A stretch of DNA of 64,000 nucleotides from DASRFR01 sp035651455 (GCA_035651455.1 DASRFR010000008.1:1-64000), one strand, 5' to 3'. Shown: positions 49,101 to 57,554, counted from the stretch's first letter. Notes: generated by a model from the letters alone, not told the origin. Program-made: numbers and translations.

Positions 49101-49640
49101 AGCTATCTTTATGAACTGCCCATGGGCCGGGGTAAGGCTTGGCTCGGGAACGCAAGTGGTCCCCTCGAGTACCTCTTGGGGGGCTGGCAAGTCGGCGGCA
49201 TCACCAGTTTCTCAACCGGGAACTTTTTTACCATCATCGATGGCAATTCGAGCTTTGCCAACTCCGATGGTCAGCAGCGTCCCGACCTTATCGGGAATCC
49301 GAATGCAACGCCTTGCGTTGCGGGCACCTTCTTCAATACCTGCGCCTTTGGCGACCCGCCCCTGGGATCCTTTGGAAATGTTGGCCGCAACACTGTTCAG
49401 GGGCCCGGATATCAGATATGGGATTTTTCGGTGTTTAAGAATTTCCGAATTGGTGAGCGTACCCGGCTCGAATTTCGTTCCGAGTTTTTCAACGTCTTCA
49501 ATCATCCCAACCTGCAGTTTGCCAAGTCCGGGCCGCAAAACTCCATCAACACCACGACGTTCGGCACCCCGGAGTTCGGCTTCCTGACCGCAGCACGGGA
49601 TCCAAGGCAGGTTCAGTTCGCTCTTAAGTTGTCGTTCTAG
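46101..49640 (+). CDS. Oar-type TonB-dependent receptor, copy 2
   Basis: 1179 residues from ATG 46101, with AAGGAGG six bases upstream. Signal peptide LWLLVILLIGFSCAAWAQ. The carboxypeptidase-regulatory-like domain is at about 26-110 (SIVGTVTDPSGAVVSGAKVV). The plug includes RMANLPLNGRNFAQLALL, NNFLLDGVDNNSN and VEALEEFKVQTNAYSAEFGR. The barrel ends RQVQFALKLSF. It resembles copy 1 in layout but not closely in sequence. It lies between the GH36-like enzyme and a regulator, so a glycan or oligosaccharide substrate is plausible. Outer-membrane location and TonB-dependence are from the family. Hairpin 49644-49672 follows the stop. Confidence 0.93.
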   Translation: MPSSATSRLWLLVILLIGFSCAAWAQKDTGSIVGTVTDPSGAVVSGAKVVITDLERGNNFETTSNQSGEFVASALHVGRYTVTVEHAGFKKAVSVPVDLDVQQRIAVNVTLQVGALSQAVEVTTAAPLLETETSELGQVVDNKRMANLPLNGRNFAQLALLTAGTAPSEPGARDEGGYGFSANGARSLQNNFLLDGVDNNSNLPDLLNETNYVIQPSVEALEEFKVQTNAYSAEFGRGNGAIINATIKSGTNQLHGSVYEFLRNEKLDAKNFFDPAGQPIAPFKQNQFGFTLGGPVVIPHVYNGKNRTFFFVDYEGLRVRQAQTLTSTVPTDAQRLGDFSSQLDLTQQVLNTSPDPTLPTPFPGTNGPPILDCNGLPTYVGELFNSRAVQAVTPTNNNPTGICGVPFGYSGAFPSNVITAGLDPLALAFNNLYPRANVNGSGFNFVSNPVRRETRNNFDVRIDQKYTERDYGFFRFSYEDQPSVIPGPFDTTNGDGGGFFSGVEDNAYRSFATSWTHIFNPAVINEFRLGYNRINSQRQQINFDKTSEQLLNFPGGFPGIPVAPDNGGLPQLTFNDVSQIGSPTFLPSHEIQNSYSVQDNLTWVRGRHSLKFGTEIRFEEFTIFQPAAARGTLDFGPIFTDNPSAPGSGGSGYASFLIGLSDGGSINNLHNIDYHRPVYAFYGQDDWRITPKLTLNLGLRYEVFTTVKERHNELGTFDLATDSLIVPKGLNVQLTPTLAGIIPLRAIGSSGLISPDLNNIAPRIGLAYQATDKLVVRAGYGIFYGGSEAGPYSNPSMGFNPPFFRLQNFNNPCGAAAATPGVQDCSLQGLSTIATGFPATALTDPNTPLLFSLDPNLVTPYMQQWHLSTQYQLPAQTVFEVTYAGSRGLKQYIYLNGNQALPSTDPNADLAPRRPFPAVDGFIGWFRSAGRSNYNSLQLRAEKRFSHGLSFLASYTWAHALDIASNADLGAQNGGDFRFYQKPNWEYGNSDFDIRHRFVFSYLYELPMGRGKAWLGNASGPLEYLLGGWQVGGITSFSTGNFFTIIDGNSSFANSDGQQRPDLIGNPNATPCVAGTFFNTCAFGDPPLGSFGNVGRNTVQGPGYQIWDFSVFKNFRIGERTRLEFRSEFFNVFNHPNLQFAKSGPQNSINTTTFGTPEFGFLTAARDPRQVQFALKLSF

Positions 49641-49643
49641 CCT

Positions 49644-49672
49644 CTGAGCACGCATTCTCATTGCGTGCTCAG
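49644..49672 (+). terminator. Terminator-like hairpin after TonB receptor 2
   Basis: Perfect 11-bp arms (CTGAGCACGCA and complement) around a 7-base loop, 4 bases after the stop codon, followed by GATTTCTT. The T-run is short. Confidence 0.55.
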
Positions 49673-49988
49673 GATTTCTTGCTCAGACCGAAACTGGAGT
49701 GCTCTCGCCACCCGGATAAGCCCGTTAAACACCTCAGTCTTAACGAGAAAGCCTCGTAGTACGGATCCAGCACAACCTGTCCCACCGGCAACTGATCCGC
49801 GGCCGGGGAGGCTCTCGAATGCCTGGGCTACGTAAGTCCCTGCTCCATCCCAATGACACTTCCGAGAGTCTGGCGCTTCCAGAACAAGGCTTGAAGGACT
49901 TGAGCTAACCCGCCTAGCTCTTTTGCACTACAGGCCATCTTGTGATAACTAGGGTCAGTGCTCCTTGGGGGCTTAAAGGGGATCGGTG
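49673..49988. other. Intergenic region before the XRE-type regulator
   Basis: There are 316 bases. I see no gene, repeat or promoter that can be defended. Confidence 0.35.
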
Positions 49989-50795
49989 ATGCTACAGGCG
50001 GGGCAGAACTTAAGGGGGCTGCGCGAAGGGCTTGGCCTGACCATGCGCGATGTGGAGAGCGCCAGTTCACGAATTGCTGACCGGCATCGGAACGAGGAAT
50101 TCCTGATCGCTCCAAGCCGGCTCTCAGATATCGAAACCAAGGGTTTGATTCCGAGTATCTACCGCATTTACGCATTGGCAGTTATTTATCGCCGCGACAT
50201 GAGGGAAATTCTCTCCTGGTATGGAGTCGACGTGAACGACGAGGCTGCGGACCTTGCGCTGTCGATTCCGCCAAAGTCGCATCGCTCGGAGACCTTACAC
50301 AATGCGACTGTGGTGCAGATGCCGGTGCGTCTGGATCCTGCATTCGATACGCGGCGCACTATGAACGTCGGCCGCATGATCGAACAGTGGGGTCCGGTTC
50401 CGTTGACGTATCTATCGCAGTTTGCCAACGACAAATTCACCTACGGGTACGTGGGCAGCGAAGATTTCACCATGTACCCGATTCTTCCTCCCGGCACCTT
50501 TCTGCAGATTGATGAAAGCCGCAGCAAAGTCACTGACGGGTATTGGCGTTCGGAGTATGAGCGTCCGATTTATTTCGTCGAGACACGCGATGGCCATACC
50601 TGCTGCTGGTGCAACATGAGGCGGGAGAACCTGATTCTGCAGCCTCATCCGTTGTCGCCGGTTGCCGTGCGGGTCCTGCGTCACCCGCAGGAAGCGGAAG
50701 TCATTGGACAGGTCGTGGGCGTCGCCATGCGTCTTGGCGAATGGCAGGCTGTTACTTCTTTGTCAGACTCAAAAGAGCGTGCAGCACTGAGCTGA
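49989..50795 (+). CDS. XRE-family regulator with LexA-like non-catalytic C-terminal domain (paralogue of 1486)
   Basis: 268 residues from ATG 49989 (GGGGATCGG upstream; a GTG one codon earlier is possible). HTH at about residues 5-80: LRGLREGLGLTMRDVESASS, SRLSDIETKGLIPSIYRIYA. Sensor at about 150-250: GYVGSEDFTMYPILPPGTFL, then ERPIYFVETRDGHTCCWC, and HPQEAEVIGQVVGVA. It aligns nearly end to end with the protein at 1486, including the Thr at the Ser position of the LexA cleavage site and the C-x-W-C pair. Its 3' end overlaps the convergent gene at 50752 by 44 bases. It shows that the family also exists outside the integrase region. Confidence 0.8.
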   Translation: MLQAGQNLRGLREGLGLTMRDVESASSRIADRHRNEEFLIAPSRLSDIETKGLIPSIYRIYALAVIYRRDMREILSWYGVDVNDEAADLALSIPPKSHRSETLHNATVVQMPVRLDPAFDTRRTMNVGRMIEQWGPVPLTYLSQFANDKFTYGYVGSEDFTMYPILPPGTFLQIDESRSKVTDGYWRSEYERPIYFVETRDGHTCCWCNMRRENLILQPHPLSPVAVRVLRHPQEAEVIGQVVGVAMRLGEWQAVTSLSDSKERAALS

Positions 50796-51144
50796 GATGC
50801 CGGCCGGAGCCGGCGCTCGGCTGACCGGGCAATATCTCGGGCAAGCGGTCGCTCAACTCTGTTACCAGCGTCTGCGCGTCGGTGCCGGCGCCTTCCCCGG
50901 AAACCTGCGCGTCTCTAACCAGCCGTTCGAGCGGCGTTCTTAAAATGCCCGTGACCGTCGCGCGATGAGCATCCTCGACCGCTCGTTGTGCGGCTATCTC
51001 TCCATGCACCCGCGATAGTCCCCAGTGCCGGTAGCTTCCATCTGCCGCTCGCAGACTGGATAGATATCGCAGCCTGGCCAGCAAACCCGAAACCGCCGAA
51101 AGGGTCGTATGCTTAAGGTCTTCCAAGGCGGATTGCAAGGTCAT
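50752..51144 (-). CDS. Conserved-looking protein of unknown function
   Basis: 130 residues from MTLQSALEDLKHTTLSAVSG. Mostly helical, with charged faces: LLARLRYLSSLRAADGSYRH, WGLSRVHGEIAAQRAVEDAH, LRTPLERLVRDAQVS. No signal peptide, membrane segment or known motif. The C-terminal tail is Leu/Ser-rich and overlaps, in antisense, the last 44 bases of the XRE gene. The ATG at 51144 begins the protein-like part; the frame is open to 51219 but those residues are basic and lack a site. I do not recognise a family. It is included because length, codon pattern and isolation on its strand argue against a shadow frame. Confidence 0.55.
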   Translation of the reverse strand: MTLQSALEDLKHTTLSAVSGLLARLRYLSSLRAADGSYRHWGLSRVHGEIAAQRAVEDAHRATVTGILRTPLERLVRDAQVSGEGAGTDAQTLVTELSDRLPEILPGQPSAGSGRHLSSVLHALLSLTKK

Positions 51145-51257
51145 TTTGAATCCTGTTCTGATTCCGGAAAACTGAACGAATTGCAGCTCTCCCTTTCTTC
51201 CAAGTCTTCTGTCCTGCAAAGTATCACGGTCTGAACTTCTCGAAAAGGAGCTTCACC

Positions 51258-51410
51258 GTGAAACGAATCCTCTACGCCCTCTCGCTTGGTCTGGTACTGC
51301 TTGGTGCTCTGGGAACGTCCCTGGCCGATGGTGGACCGATGCCTTATTGCGATCCCAACAGCGGTACCTGCAAGATGAAGCCGCCGAGCCTGGTAGCCGA
51401 TGCAAGATGA
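51258..51410 (+). CDS. Small exported peptide with two cysteines
   Basis: 50 residues from GTG 51258, with AAGGAG eight bases upstream. Residues 1-23 form a signal peptide (ILYALSLGLVLLGALGTSLA). The mature part, about 27 residues, contains MPYCDPNSGTCKMKPPS, with two Cys six residues apart that could form a disulfide or bind metal. It sits 65 bases before the membrane-protein pair and may share their promoter. Function unknown. Confidence 0.6.
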   Translation: MKRILYALSLGLVLLGALGTSLADGGPMPYCDPNSGTCKMKPPSLVADAR

Positions 51411-51474
51411 GCTTGTGAGGCCACCGCAAAAGCGTTATTCTTCCTACGGTTAAGGGTTATCATTGCGGTGGCCT

Positions 51475-52221
51475 ATGAATCTCTTGCGTGTGCTCTGGTA
51501 CGCAAAGTGGATTGTGCCTGCACTAGTGCAGGTGCTGATTCTGCTAATTATGATTCGTCGCCGCCTATTCCGTGACTTCCCACTGTTCTTGTCCTACACG
51601 GCCTTTGAAGTCGTGTACTTCGCCTGCCGTTTCCCATTCTTTTTCAAAGAAGACGCTTACGCGAAGTTCTTTTACATTTCGTGGGTCGGGAAGGCTATCG
51701 AGATGGCGCTCGGTTTCGCGGTCATCTACGAAATATTCCGCCACGTCTTTCGCCCATATCCCGCCCTGGCGCAGCTGGGAAAAGTCCTGTTTCGTTGGGG
51801 CCTCGTTGTTCTCGTTTTTGTTGTGACTCTCGCCACTGCTTCGGCGCCGGAGAATGGCATCGTGCAAGGCCTGGTTGTCCTGGAGCGCGGCCTTAGTATC
51901 ATTCAATGCGGCCTGTTGTTCCTTCTATTCTTATTCTCCTCATACTTCGGACTTACCTGGCGGCACTACGTTTACGGCATCGGAGTTGGATTTGGTTTTT
52001 TCGGAACGATTTTGCTGGCTACGGCCGCCCTCCATGCGCAGCTCGGGCCGAGTTTCGATGATTTCTCAAACTTGATCGAGCCCTTGGCTTACAACTGCTC
52101 CGTCCTTATTTGGATCTCTTATTTACTGCGTCCCGAACCGGTTCAGCGCTCCATCAACTTCAAGCCAACGGATGGTTTGCAGGAGTGGAACCATGAACTA
52201 TTGAGGCTACTGAACCAATGA
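51475..52221 (+). CDS. Multi-pass membrane protein of unknown function
   Basis: 248 residues with about seven hydrophobic helices: WIVPALVQVLILLIMI, FLSYTAFEVVYFACRF, GKAIEMALGFAVIYEIF, GLVVLVFVVTLATASA, SIIQCGLLFLLFLFSSYFGL, YGIGVGFGFFGTILLAT and NCSVLIWISYLL. The C-terminal 35 residues are soluble. The start at ATG 51475 gives a short lead into helix 1. Its stop overlaps the next gene (ATGA type), so the two form a unit. I do not recognise the family; similar two-gene units are, to my recollection, frequent in Acidobacteriota, but I cannot confirm this here. Confidence 0.75.
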   Translation: MNLLRVLWYAKWIVPALVQVLILLIMIRRRLFRDFPLFLSYTAFEVVYFACRFPFFFKEDAYAKFFYISWVGKAIEMALGFAVIYEIFRHVFRPYPALAQLGKVLFRWGLVVLVFVVTLATASAPENGIVQGLVVLERGLSIIQCGLLFLLFLFSSYFGLTWRHYVYGIGVGFGFFGTILLATAALHAQLGPSFDDFSNLIEPLAYNCSVLIWISYLLRPEPVQRSINFKPTDGLQEWNHELLRLLNQ

Positions 52222-52754
52222 TTACCTTCACCGTTCTCATCCTGGCGGCTGTCTTGCTGGTCATGCTCGGGCTGTTGAGCCGACGCAGAGCGTTTCCTTC
52301 GCATGTCCTCGACGAACTCGCGTTGAAAACCCGCTCCGTTGACATCGAAGCTTTTCGCAATCTCGTGGATCCGGAAGAAGAGCATTACCTGCGGCGACAG
52401 CTTTCGAGTCGCGAGTTCCGATCCGTCCACCGGGAGCGCATGCTGGCTGCCACCGAGTACGTTCGCGCGGCCTCCTACAATGCCAAAGTTCTCATGCGAC
52501 TCGGCGAAGCTACGCGCCATCACACCGATCCCGAAATCGCCCGCGCGGGCCAGGAACTGGTCAATAGCGCCACCCAATTGCAGCTATATTCCTTGCTGGT
52601 TTTAGGGAAGCTGTGGGCGGCGATTTGCCTGCCTGATGCAACGTTATCTCTTGGAGCGATGGCAGACCGTTACGAACGGGTGAGTGGACTGGCAGCGCGG
52701 GTGGGAAGGATGCAGGACCCTGTCGGGGCAGCACGTTTGGTCGCCACCCTGTAG
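52218..52754 (+). CDS. Membrane-anchored protein of unknown function
   Basis: 178 residues. One N-terminal transmembrane helix (ITFTVLILAAVLLVMLGLL) is followed by an Arg-rich stop-transfer and a helical cytoplasmic-side domain (DPEEEHYLRRQLSSREFRSV, RLGEATRHHTDPEIARAGQE). No catalytic motif is seen. It is translationally coupled to the membrane protein at 51475 by a 4-base overlap, so the two products probably interact. The stop at 52754 leads into a 430-base gap. Confidence 0.75.
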   Translation: MITFTVLILAAVLLVMLGLLSRRRAFPSHVLDELALKTRSVDIEAFRNLVDPEEEHYLRRQLSSREFRSVHRERMLAATEYVRAASYNAKVLMRLGEATRHHTDPEIARAGQELVNSATQLQLYSLLVLGKLWAAICLPDATLSLGAMADRYERVSGLAARVGRMQDPVGAARLVATL

Positions 52755-53185
52755 CTCTTGAGCTCTTGTTCTGTTTTCCGAAAATCCGGTCATTTCCCCA
52801 GAACAGGTGACCCCCGGTCGCACCCCAAGTACCAGCTGGTTCATGGTTTACCGATTTCTGTTGGTCGCCTGTCGCCCTAAACCAATGGATACACGGCACA
52901 TGCAGGCCCCGATTTCCATGCGCCGATATCTCATTTTCGGGTTTTCGGAAATATTCAATCCAACGCCCGATCTTCCGACCAATTGCGAACCCATAGATTT
53001 CTTTACATATTTCTAGAGTGTCTTTACAAAATCGAGCCGAAACGATCATTAGCATTGAATGTCTGGCGGCTGTGCGAATGAGCTTTCCTGAAAGCCCCGC
53101 AACCCACGTATGTGACTGAACGTCCAATGATTGCGCGATTCTGATGCTTTTTGGCGCCTGCTGTAGGAATTCCGGAGGATGGATA
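52755..53185. other. Intergenic region upstream of the RND operon
   Basis: There are 431 bases. No gene is supported. The AT-rich segment at 52990-53040 carries the CTTTACA direct repeat and is the likely promoter/operator zone of the efflux operon. Confidence 0.4.
53001..53028. repeat. CTTTACA direct repeats, 21 bases apart
   Basis: CTTTACA at 53001-53007 and again at 53022-53028, each preceded by T, on the same helix face (two turns). Candidate regulator site for the RND operon. Confidence 0.4.
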
Positions 53186-54433
53186 GTGCCGTATCGCCGC
53201 GTGGTTTCGACGCAAAGAGTGTTCCAAGCTGCTTCGTCTTCGTTCAAAGTACGCATTCCTGTGCTTAGCTTCCTGGTCCTTCTGTGTGCCCTCTGGCTGG
53301 GGTGTAGTGGATCGGACAACCGCCCCTCGAACGCCAGGGCAGCAGCGCCACAAATCGTTCCGGTAGGAGTTTCGACTGCGAAGAAAACTGATACCCCGGT
53401 TTTTCTGACCGGCCTCGGCTCGGTTCAGGCGTTCAACACCGTCAGCGTGAAAACCCGGGTGGACGGGCAGTTGGTGCAGGTTGCATTCAGGGAAGGCCAG
53501 CACGTTAACAAGGGTGATCTGCTGGCGGTGGTGGATCCTCGTCCTTACCAGGTCGCGCTCAGCCAGGCGCAGGCGCAATTGTTCAAAGATCAAGCTTCGC
53601 TGCGTGATGCGCAGCTGAACTATGAACGTTTCAAGGGATTGCTGCAGGACTCGGGCGCCATGTCGCAGCAGCAGGTTGATACACAGCGTGCCACTGCCGA
53701 GCAGTTGGAGGGCGCGGTGAGATCCGATCAGGCCACCGTTGAAAATGCCAAGCTGAACCTGGCCTACTGCCATATCACCTCCCCGATTACCGGCCGGGTG
53801 GGACTTCGCATGGTGGACATTGGGAACATGGTCCACGCCTCCGATACCAACCCGCTGCTGATCATCACTCAGTTGCAGCCAATTGCCGTTCTGTTCACGC
53901 TCCCCGAGGACAAACTCCTGGCGGTCAAGAAGCATATGACCGGCCATCCGTTGATGGTGGATGCGTACGGCCGCGACGATCAGACCAAAATCGAGTCGGG
54001 ATCGCTTGTCACCATCGATAACCAGATCGACCCAACCACGGGAACGGCCAAGCTGAAGGCGGTCTTCGACAACAAAGGCGAGACCCTGTGGCCCAATCAG
54101 TTCGTGAACGTTCATCTCCTGTTGGAAACCCTGAAGAACAGTATCGTGGTTCCTGCTGCGGCAATTCAGCGCGGTCCGCAAGGAACATTTGTCTATGGGG
54201 TCAAGCCCGACAAGACGGTTGAGATCCGCCCGGTTACGGTCGCCCTTACACAAAGCAATACGAGCGTAATCTCCTCGGGAGTTGCTCCTGGCGACATGGT
54301 CGTCACCGACGGCCAGGACAAACTGCAGGCAGGCACGAAGGTCGAGCCGCGCATCGGTGGAGTTGCGCCATCTGCCGCGGGGCCTGGCATCAGCAATCCA
54401 CAGAATCAAAACGCAACTTCCGGGGCGCAATGA
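53186..54433 (+). CDS. RND efflux periplasmic adaptor (membrane fusion) lipoprotein, MdtA/AcrA-like
   Basis: 415 residues from GTG 53186, preceded by GGAGG at seven bases. A lipobox (CALWLGC) gives a lipid-anchored mature protein. HlyD-type domains: VSVKTRVDGQLVQVAFREGQ (lipoyl half 1), a coiled-coil hairpin (LSQAQAQLFKDQASLRDAQL, YERFKGLLQDSGAMSQQQVD), lipoyl half 2 (CHITSPITGRVGLRMVDIGN), beta barrel and membrane-proximal domain (VVPAAAIQRGPQGTFVYGV). It links the inner-membrane pump to an outer channel. The 3' end overlaps the first pump gene in ATGA, so translation is coupled. No TolC-type gene follows, so the channel must come from elsewhere. Confidence 0.93.
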   Translation: MPYRRVVSTQRVFQAASSSFKVRIPVLSFLVLLCALWLGCSGSDNRPSNARAAAPQIVPVGVSTAKKTDTPVFLTGLGSVQAFNTVSVKTRVDGQLVQVAFREGQHVNKGDLLAVVDPRPYQVALSQAQAQLFKDQASLRDAQLNYERFKGLLQDSGAMSQQQVDTQRATAEQLEGAVRSDQATVENAKLNLAYCHITSPITGRVGLRMVDIGNMVHASDTNPLLIITQLQPIAVLFTLPEDKLLAVKKHMTGHPLMVDAYGRDDQTKIESGSLVTIDNQIDPTTGTAKLKAVFDNKGETLWPNQFVNVHLLLETLKNSIVVPAAAIQRGPQGTFVYGVKPDKTVEIRPVTVALTQSNTSVISSGVAPGDMVVTDGQDKLQAGTKVEPRIGGVAPSAAGPGISNPQNQNATSGAQ

Positions 54434-57400
54434 GCCCCTCGCGCTTATTCATTCTCCGGCCAGTCGCCACATCGTTGCTGATGATTGGGCTGCTCCTGGT
54501 CGGACTCGCCGCATACCGGCAACTCCCAGTATCTGCGCTTCCGGAAGTTGACTACCCCACGATTCAGGTCATGACCTTCTACCCTGGCGCCGATCCGGAG
54601 GTCATGGCATCGTCGGTGACTTCAGCGCTGGAGAGGCAGTTCGGGCAAGTCGCTGGCCTCAGCCAGATGACATCCACCAGTTCTTTGGGAAGCTCGGTCA
54701 TCACCCTGCAATTCGCGCTTGACCAAAACATCGATGTCGAGGAGCAGCAGGTGCAGGCCGCTATCAATGCGGCCAATACATATCTTCCGCGGGATTTGCC
54801 GAATCCTCCCATCTACAGCAAGGTGAACCCGGCGGATGCGCCCATTCTCACTCTGGCCTTGAGCTCTGACACGTTGCCGCTCTCCAGGGTGCAGGATCTG
54901 GCCGATACCGCCCTGGCCCAGAAAATTTCACAACTCTCCGGGGTTGGCCTGGTCTCGATCAGTGGCGGACAGAAACCGGCGGTCCGTATCCAGGCCAATC
55001 CAACCGCGCTTGCTGGTTATGGACTGAGCCTTGAGGATGTTCGTGCCGCACTGGCGGCGGCGAACGTTGATCAGGCAAAAGGAGTCATTGATGGGCCCCG
55101 GCAGTCTTTCACCATCGGCGCGAATGACCAGCTTCTTTCCAGCAAGGAATATAGCTCCGTTATCATCGCCTACCGCAACGGGTCCCCGGTCCGCCTCTCC
55201 GACATTGCAGTCGCCCTGGACGGCGCCGAGAATACAAAGCAAGCCGCGTGGGTAAACTCCACCCCGGCGATCATCCTCAACATTCAACGCCAGCCGGGCG
55301 CAAACATCATCGCGGTCGCCGATCGCGTCAAGAACCTGCTTCCAGTATTGCAGTCTTCGCTTCCCGGAGCCGTTAAGGTCCAGATTCTCACCGATCGGAC
55401 CGAGACCATACGCGCCTCGGTCAAAGACGTCCAGTTCGAGCTGATGCTCACCATCATCCTGGTAGTGCTGGTCATCTTCCTATTCCTCAGGAACCTGCCT
55501 GCAACCATCATTCCCAGTGTTGCCGTTCCGCTCTCGATGGTTGGCACATTCGGCATGATGTACCTGCTTGGCTACAGTCTGAATAACTTGACACTGATGG
55601 CACTGACCATCTCTACCGGTTTCGTGGTGGACGATGCCATCGTGATGATCGAGAACATCGACCGCTTTTTGGAAGAGGGCGAGAGCCCGCTCGAAGCGGC
55701 TTTGAAAGGCTCCGGGCAGATCGGCTTCACCATCGTTTCTCTGACCGTGTCATTGATCGCTGTCCTGATCCCTCTTCTGTTTATGGGCGACATCGTGGGG
55801 CGCCTTTTCCGCGAATTTGCCGTGACCCTGGCAGTGACGATTCTGGTTTCCGCGATGGTTTCTTTAACGCTCACCCCGATGATGAGCGCCAAGCTGTTGC
55901 GCCGTGTGGACGCCGGCAAACGAGGGCGGATCTACCAGGCTTCAGAGCGCCTTTACGAGCGCGTGATCGCCTTCTACGGACGAACTCTGAAATTCGTTCT
56001 CCGCTACCAGACCACGACCTTGCTGGTCACGGCTGGAACTCTCGCCCTTACCTTGTTCCTCTACATCGTGGTTCCCAAGGGGTTCTTCCCGGTGCAAGAC
56101 ACGGGCGTAATCATGGGAATTTCGGAAGTTCCCCAGAATTATTCGTTCCAGGCCATGTCTGAGCGTCAGCAGGCCGCCGCCAAAGTAATCCTGCAGAATC
56201 CGAATGTTGCCAGTCTGTCCTCTTTTATCGGAGTAGATGGAATCAACACCACCCCGAACAGCGGACGTATCCAGATCAACCTGAAGCCGCGCGACCAGCG
56301 CAGCCAGAGCGCTTCTGAAATTATCCGAGAGTTACAACCGAAACTAGCGGGTGTCGAGGGCATCACGATCTTCATGCAGCCAGTGCAGGACCTCACGGTT
56401 GAGGACCGCATCAGCCGTACCCAATTCCAGTACTCTGTCGAAGACGCCGACGCGCAGGAACTGGCAAACTGGGCTCCTCGCCTGGTGTCGAAACTTCAGT
56501 CCTTACCGGAATTGCGCGACGTCGCCAGCGACCAGCAGAACAATGGGCTTCAAGCCGATCTCGTCATCGACCGTGATACCGCATCCCGGTTGGGCGTTCT
56601 TCCCCAGGCGATCGACGATACCCTTTACGACGCCTTCGGACAGCGTCAAGTCTCGACCATGTTTACGCAGTTAAACCAGTACCACGTTGTGCTCGAGGTC
56701 AAGCCCGACTTCCAGGAGCATCCTGACGATCTCTCGAACATCTACGTGAAATCTGGAACCGGCATGCAGGTGCCACTCTCGGCTTTTACCCACGTCGAGA
56801 CCAGGAACACGGCCCTGGCCATCAATCACCAGGGCCAGTTTCCGGTGGTAACACTTTCCTTCAATCTTGCGCCGGGAGAATCGCTCGGTGATGCGACCAG
56901 GGCCATCGAGCAGGCGGAACGCGAGATCGGATTGCCGCAAAGCGTCCACACCGCATTCCAGGGAACCGCTGCCGCCTTCAGGAATTCTCTGGCCTCTGAA
57001 CCCTGGCTGATTCTCGCCGCCATCGTCACCGTTTATATCGTGCTCGGCGTTTTGTACGAGAGCTACATTCATCCGGTCACGATTCTTTCCACGCTGCCTT
57101 CCGCCGGGGTGGGCGCCATCCTCGCGCTGCTGATCACCGGCAACGACCTGAGTGTGGTCGCATTGATCGGAATCATTCTTCTCATCGGCATCGTGAAAAA
57201 GAACGCGATCATGATGATCGATTTCGCGCTGGAAGCCGAGCGTGTAGAAAAGAAGTCTCCCGAAGAAGCCATTTATCAGGCCTCGCTGCTGCGTTTTCGG
57301 CCGATCATGATGACGACCATGGCGGCTCTGCTGGGAGGATTGCCGCTCGCGCTCGGCCGCGGCACCGGTTCGGAGTTGCGCCATCCTCTCGGAATCACCA

Positions 57401-57552
57401 TTGTTGGCGGTTTGCTGGTGAGCCAGTTATTGACTCTCTACACCACCCCGGTCGTCTATCTCTGGTTTGATCGCCTGGCACAGCGCTTTGCGCGTTTTAA
57501 GATCGGCAACCCGATCGAGTCGCCGGCCGAAGGTCCTGCTTCGGCGGATTAG
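54430..57552 (+). CDS. RND efflux pump subunit, MdtB/AcrB-like (first)
   Basis: 1040 residues, the usual HAE1-RND length. Twelve helices are expected: N-terminal helix FILRPVATSLLMIGLLLVGL, the TM4 proton-relay motif STGFVVDDAIVMIEN with its Asp pair, TM10 ILLIGIVKKNAIMMIDFAL with the Lys, and two large periplasmic porter/docking loops (for example YPTIQVMTFYPGADPEVMAS). Function: proton-driven export of drugs, bile-like or lipophilic compounds from the periplasm. It overlaps the adaptor gene and is followed after two bases by a second, different pump gene, as in MdtABC where two pump proteins form a heterotrimer. Confidence 0.95.
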   Translation: MSPSRLFILRPVATSLLMIGLLLVGLAAYRQLPVSALPEVDYPTIQVMTFYPGADPEVMASSVTSALERQFGQVAGLSQMTSTSSLGSSVITLQFALDQNIDVEEQQVQAAINAANTYLPRDLPNPPIYSKVNPADAPILTLALSSDTLPLSRVQDLADTALAQKISQLSGVGLVSISGGQKPAVRIQANPTALAGYGLSLEDVRAALAAANVDQAKGVIDGPRQSFTIGANDQLLSSKEYSSVIIAYRNGSPVRLSDIAVALDGAENTKQAAWVNSTPAIILNIQRQPGANIIAVADRVKNLLPVLQSSLPGAVKVQILTDRTETIRASVKDVQFELMLTIILVVLVIFLFLRNLPATIIPSVAVPLSMVGTFGMMYLLGYSLNNLTLMALTISTGFVVDDAIVMIENIDRFLEEGESPLEAALKGSGQIGFTIVSLTVSLIAVLIPLLFMGDIVGRLFREFAVTLAVTILVSAMVSLTLTPMMSAKLLRRVDAGKRGRIYQASERLYERVIAFYGRTLKFVLRYQTTTLLVTAGTLALTLFLYIVVPKGFFPVQDTGVIMGISEVPQNYSFQAMSERQQAAAKVILQNPNVASLSSFIGVDGINTTPNSGRIQINLKPRDQRSQSASEIIRELQPKLAGVEGITIFMQPVQDLTVEDRISRTQFQYSVEDADAQELANWAPRLVSKLQSLPELRDVASDQQNNGLQADLVIDRDTASRLGVLPQAIDDTLYDAFGQRQVSTMFTQLNQYHVVLEVKPDFQEHPDDLSNIYVKSGTGMQVPLSAFTHVETRNTALAINHQGQFPVVTLSFNLAPGESLGDATRAIEQAEREIGLPQSVHTAFQGTAAAFRNSLASEPWLILAAIVTVYIVLGVLYESYIHPVTILSTLPSAGVGAILALLITGNDLSVVALIGIILLIGIVKKNAIMMIDFALEAERVEKKSPEEAIYQASLLRFRPIMMTTMAALLGGLPLALGRGTGSELRHPLGITIVGGLLVSQLLTLYTTPVVYLWFDRLAQRFARFKIGNPIESPAEGPASAD

Positions 57553-57554
57553 TC

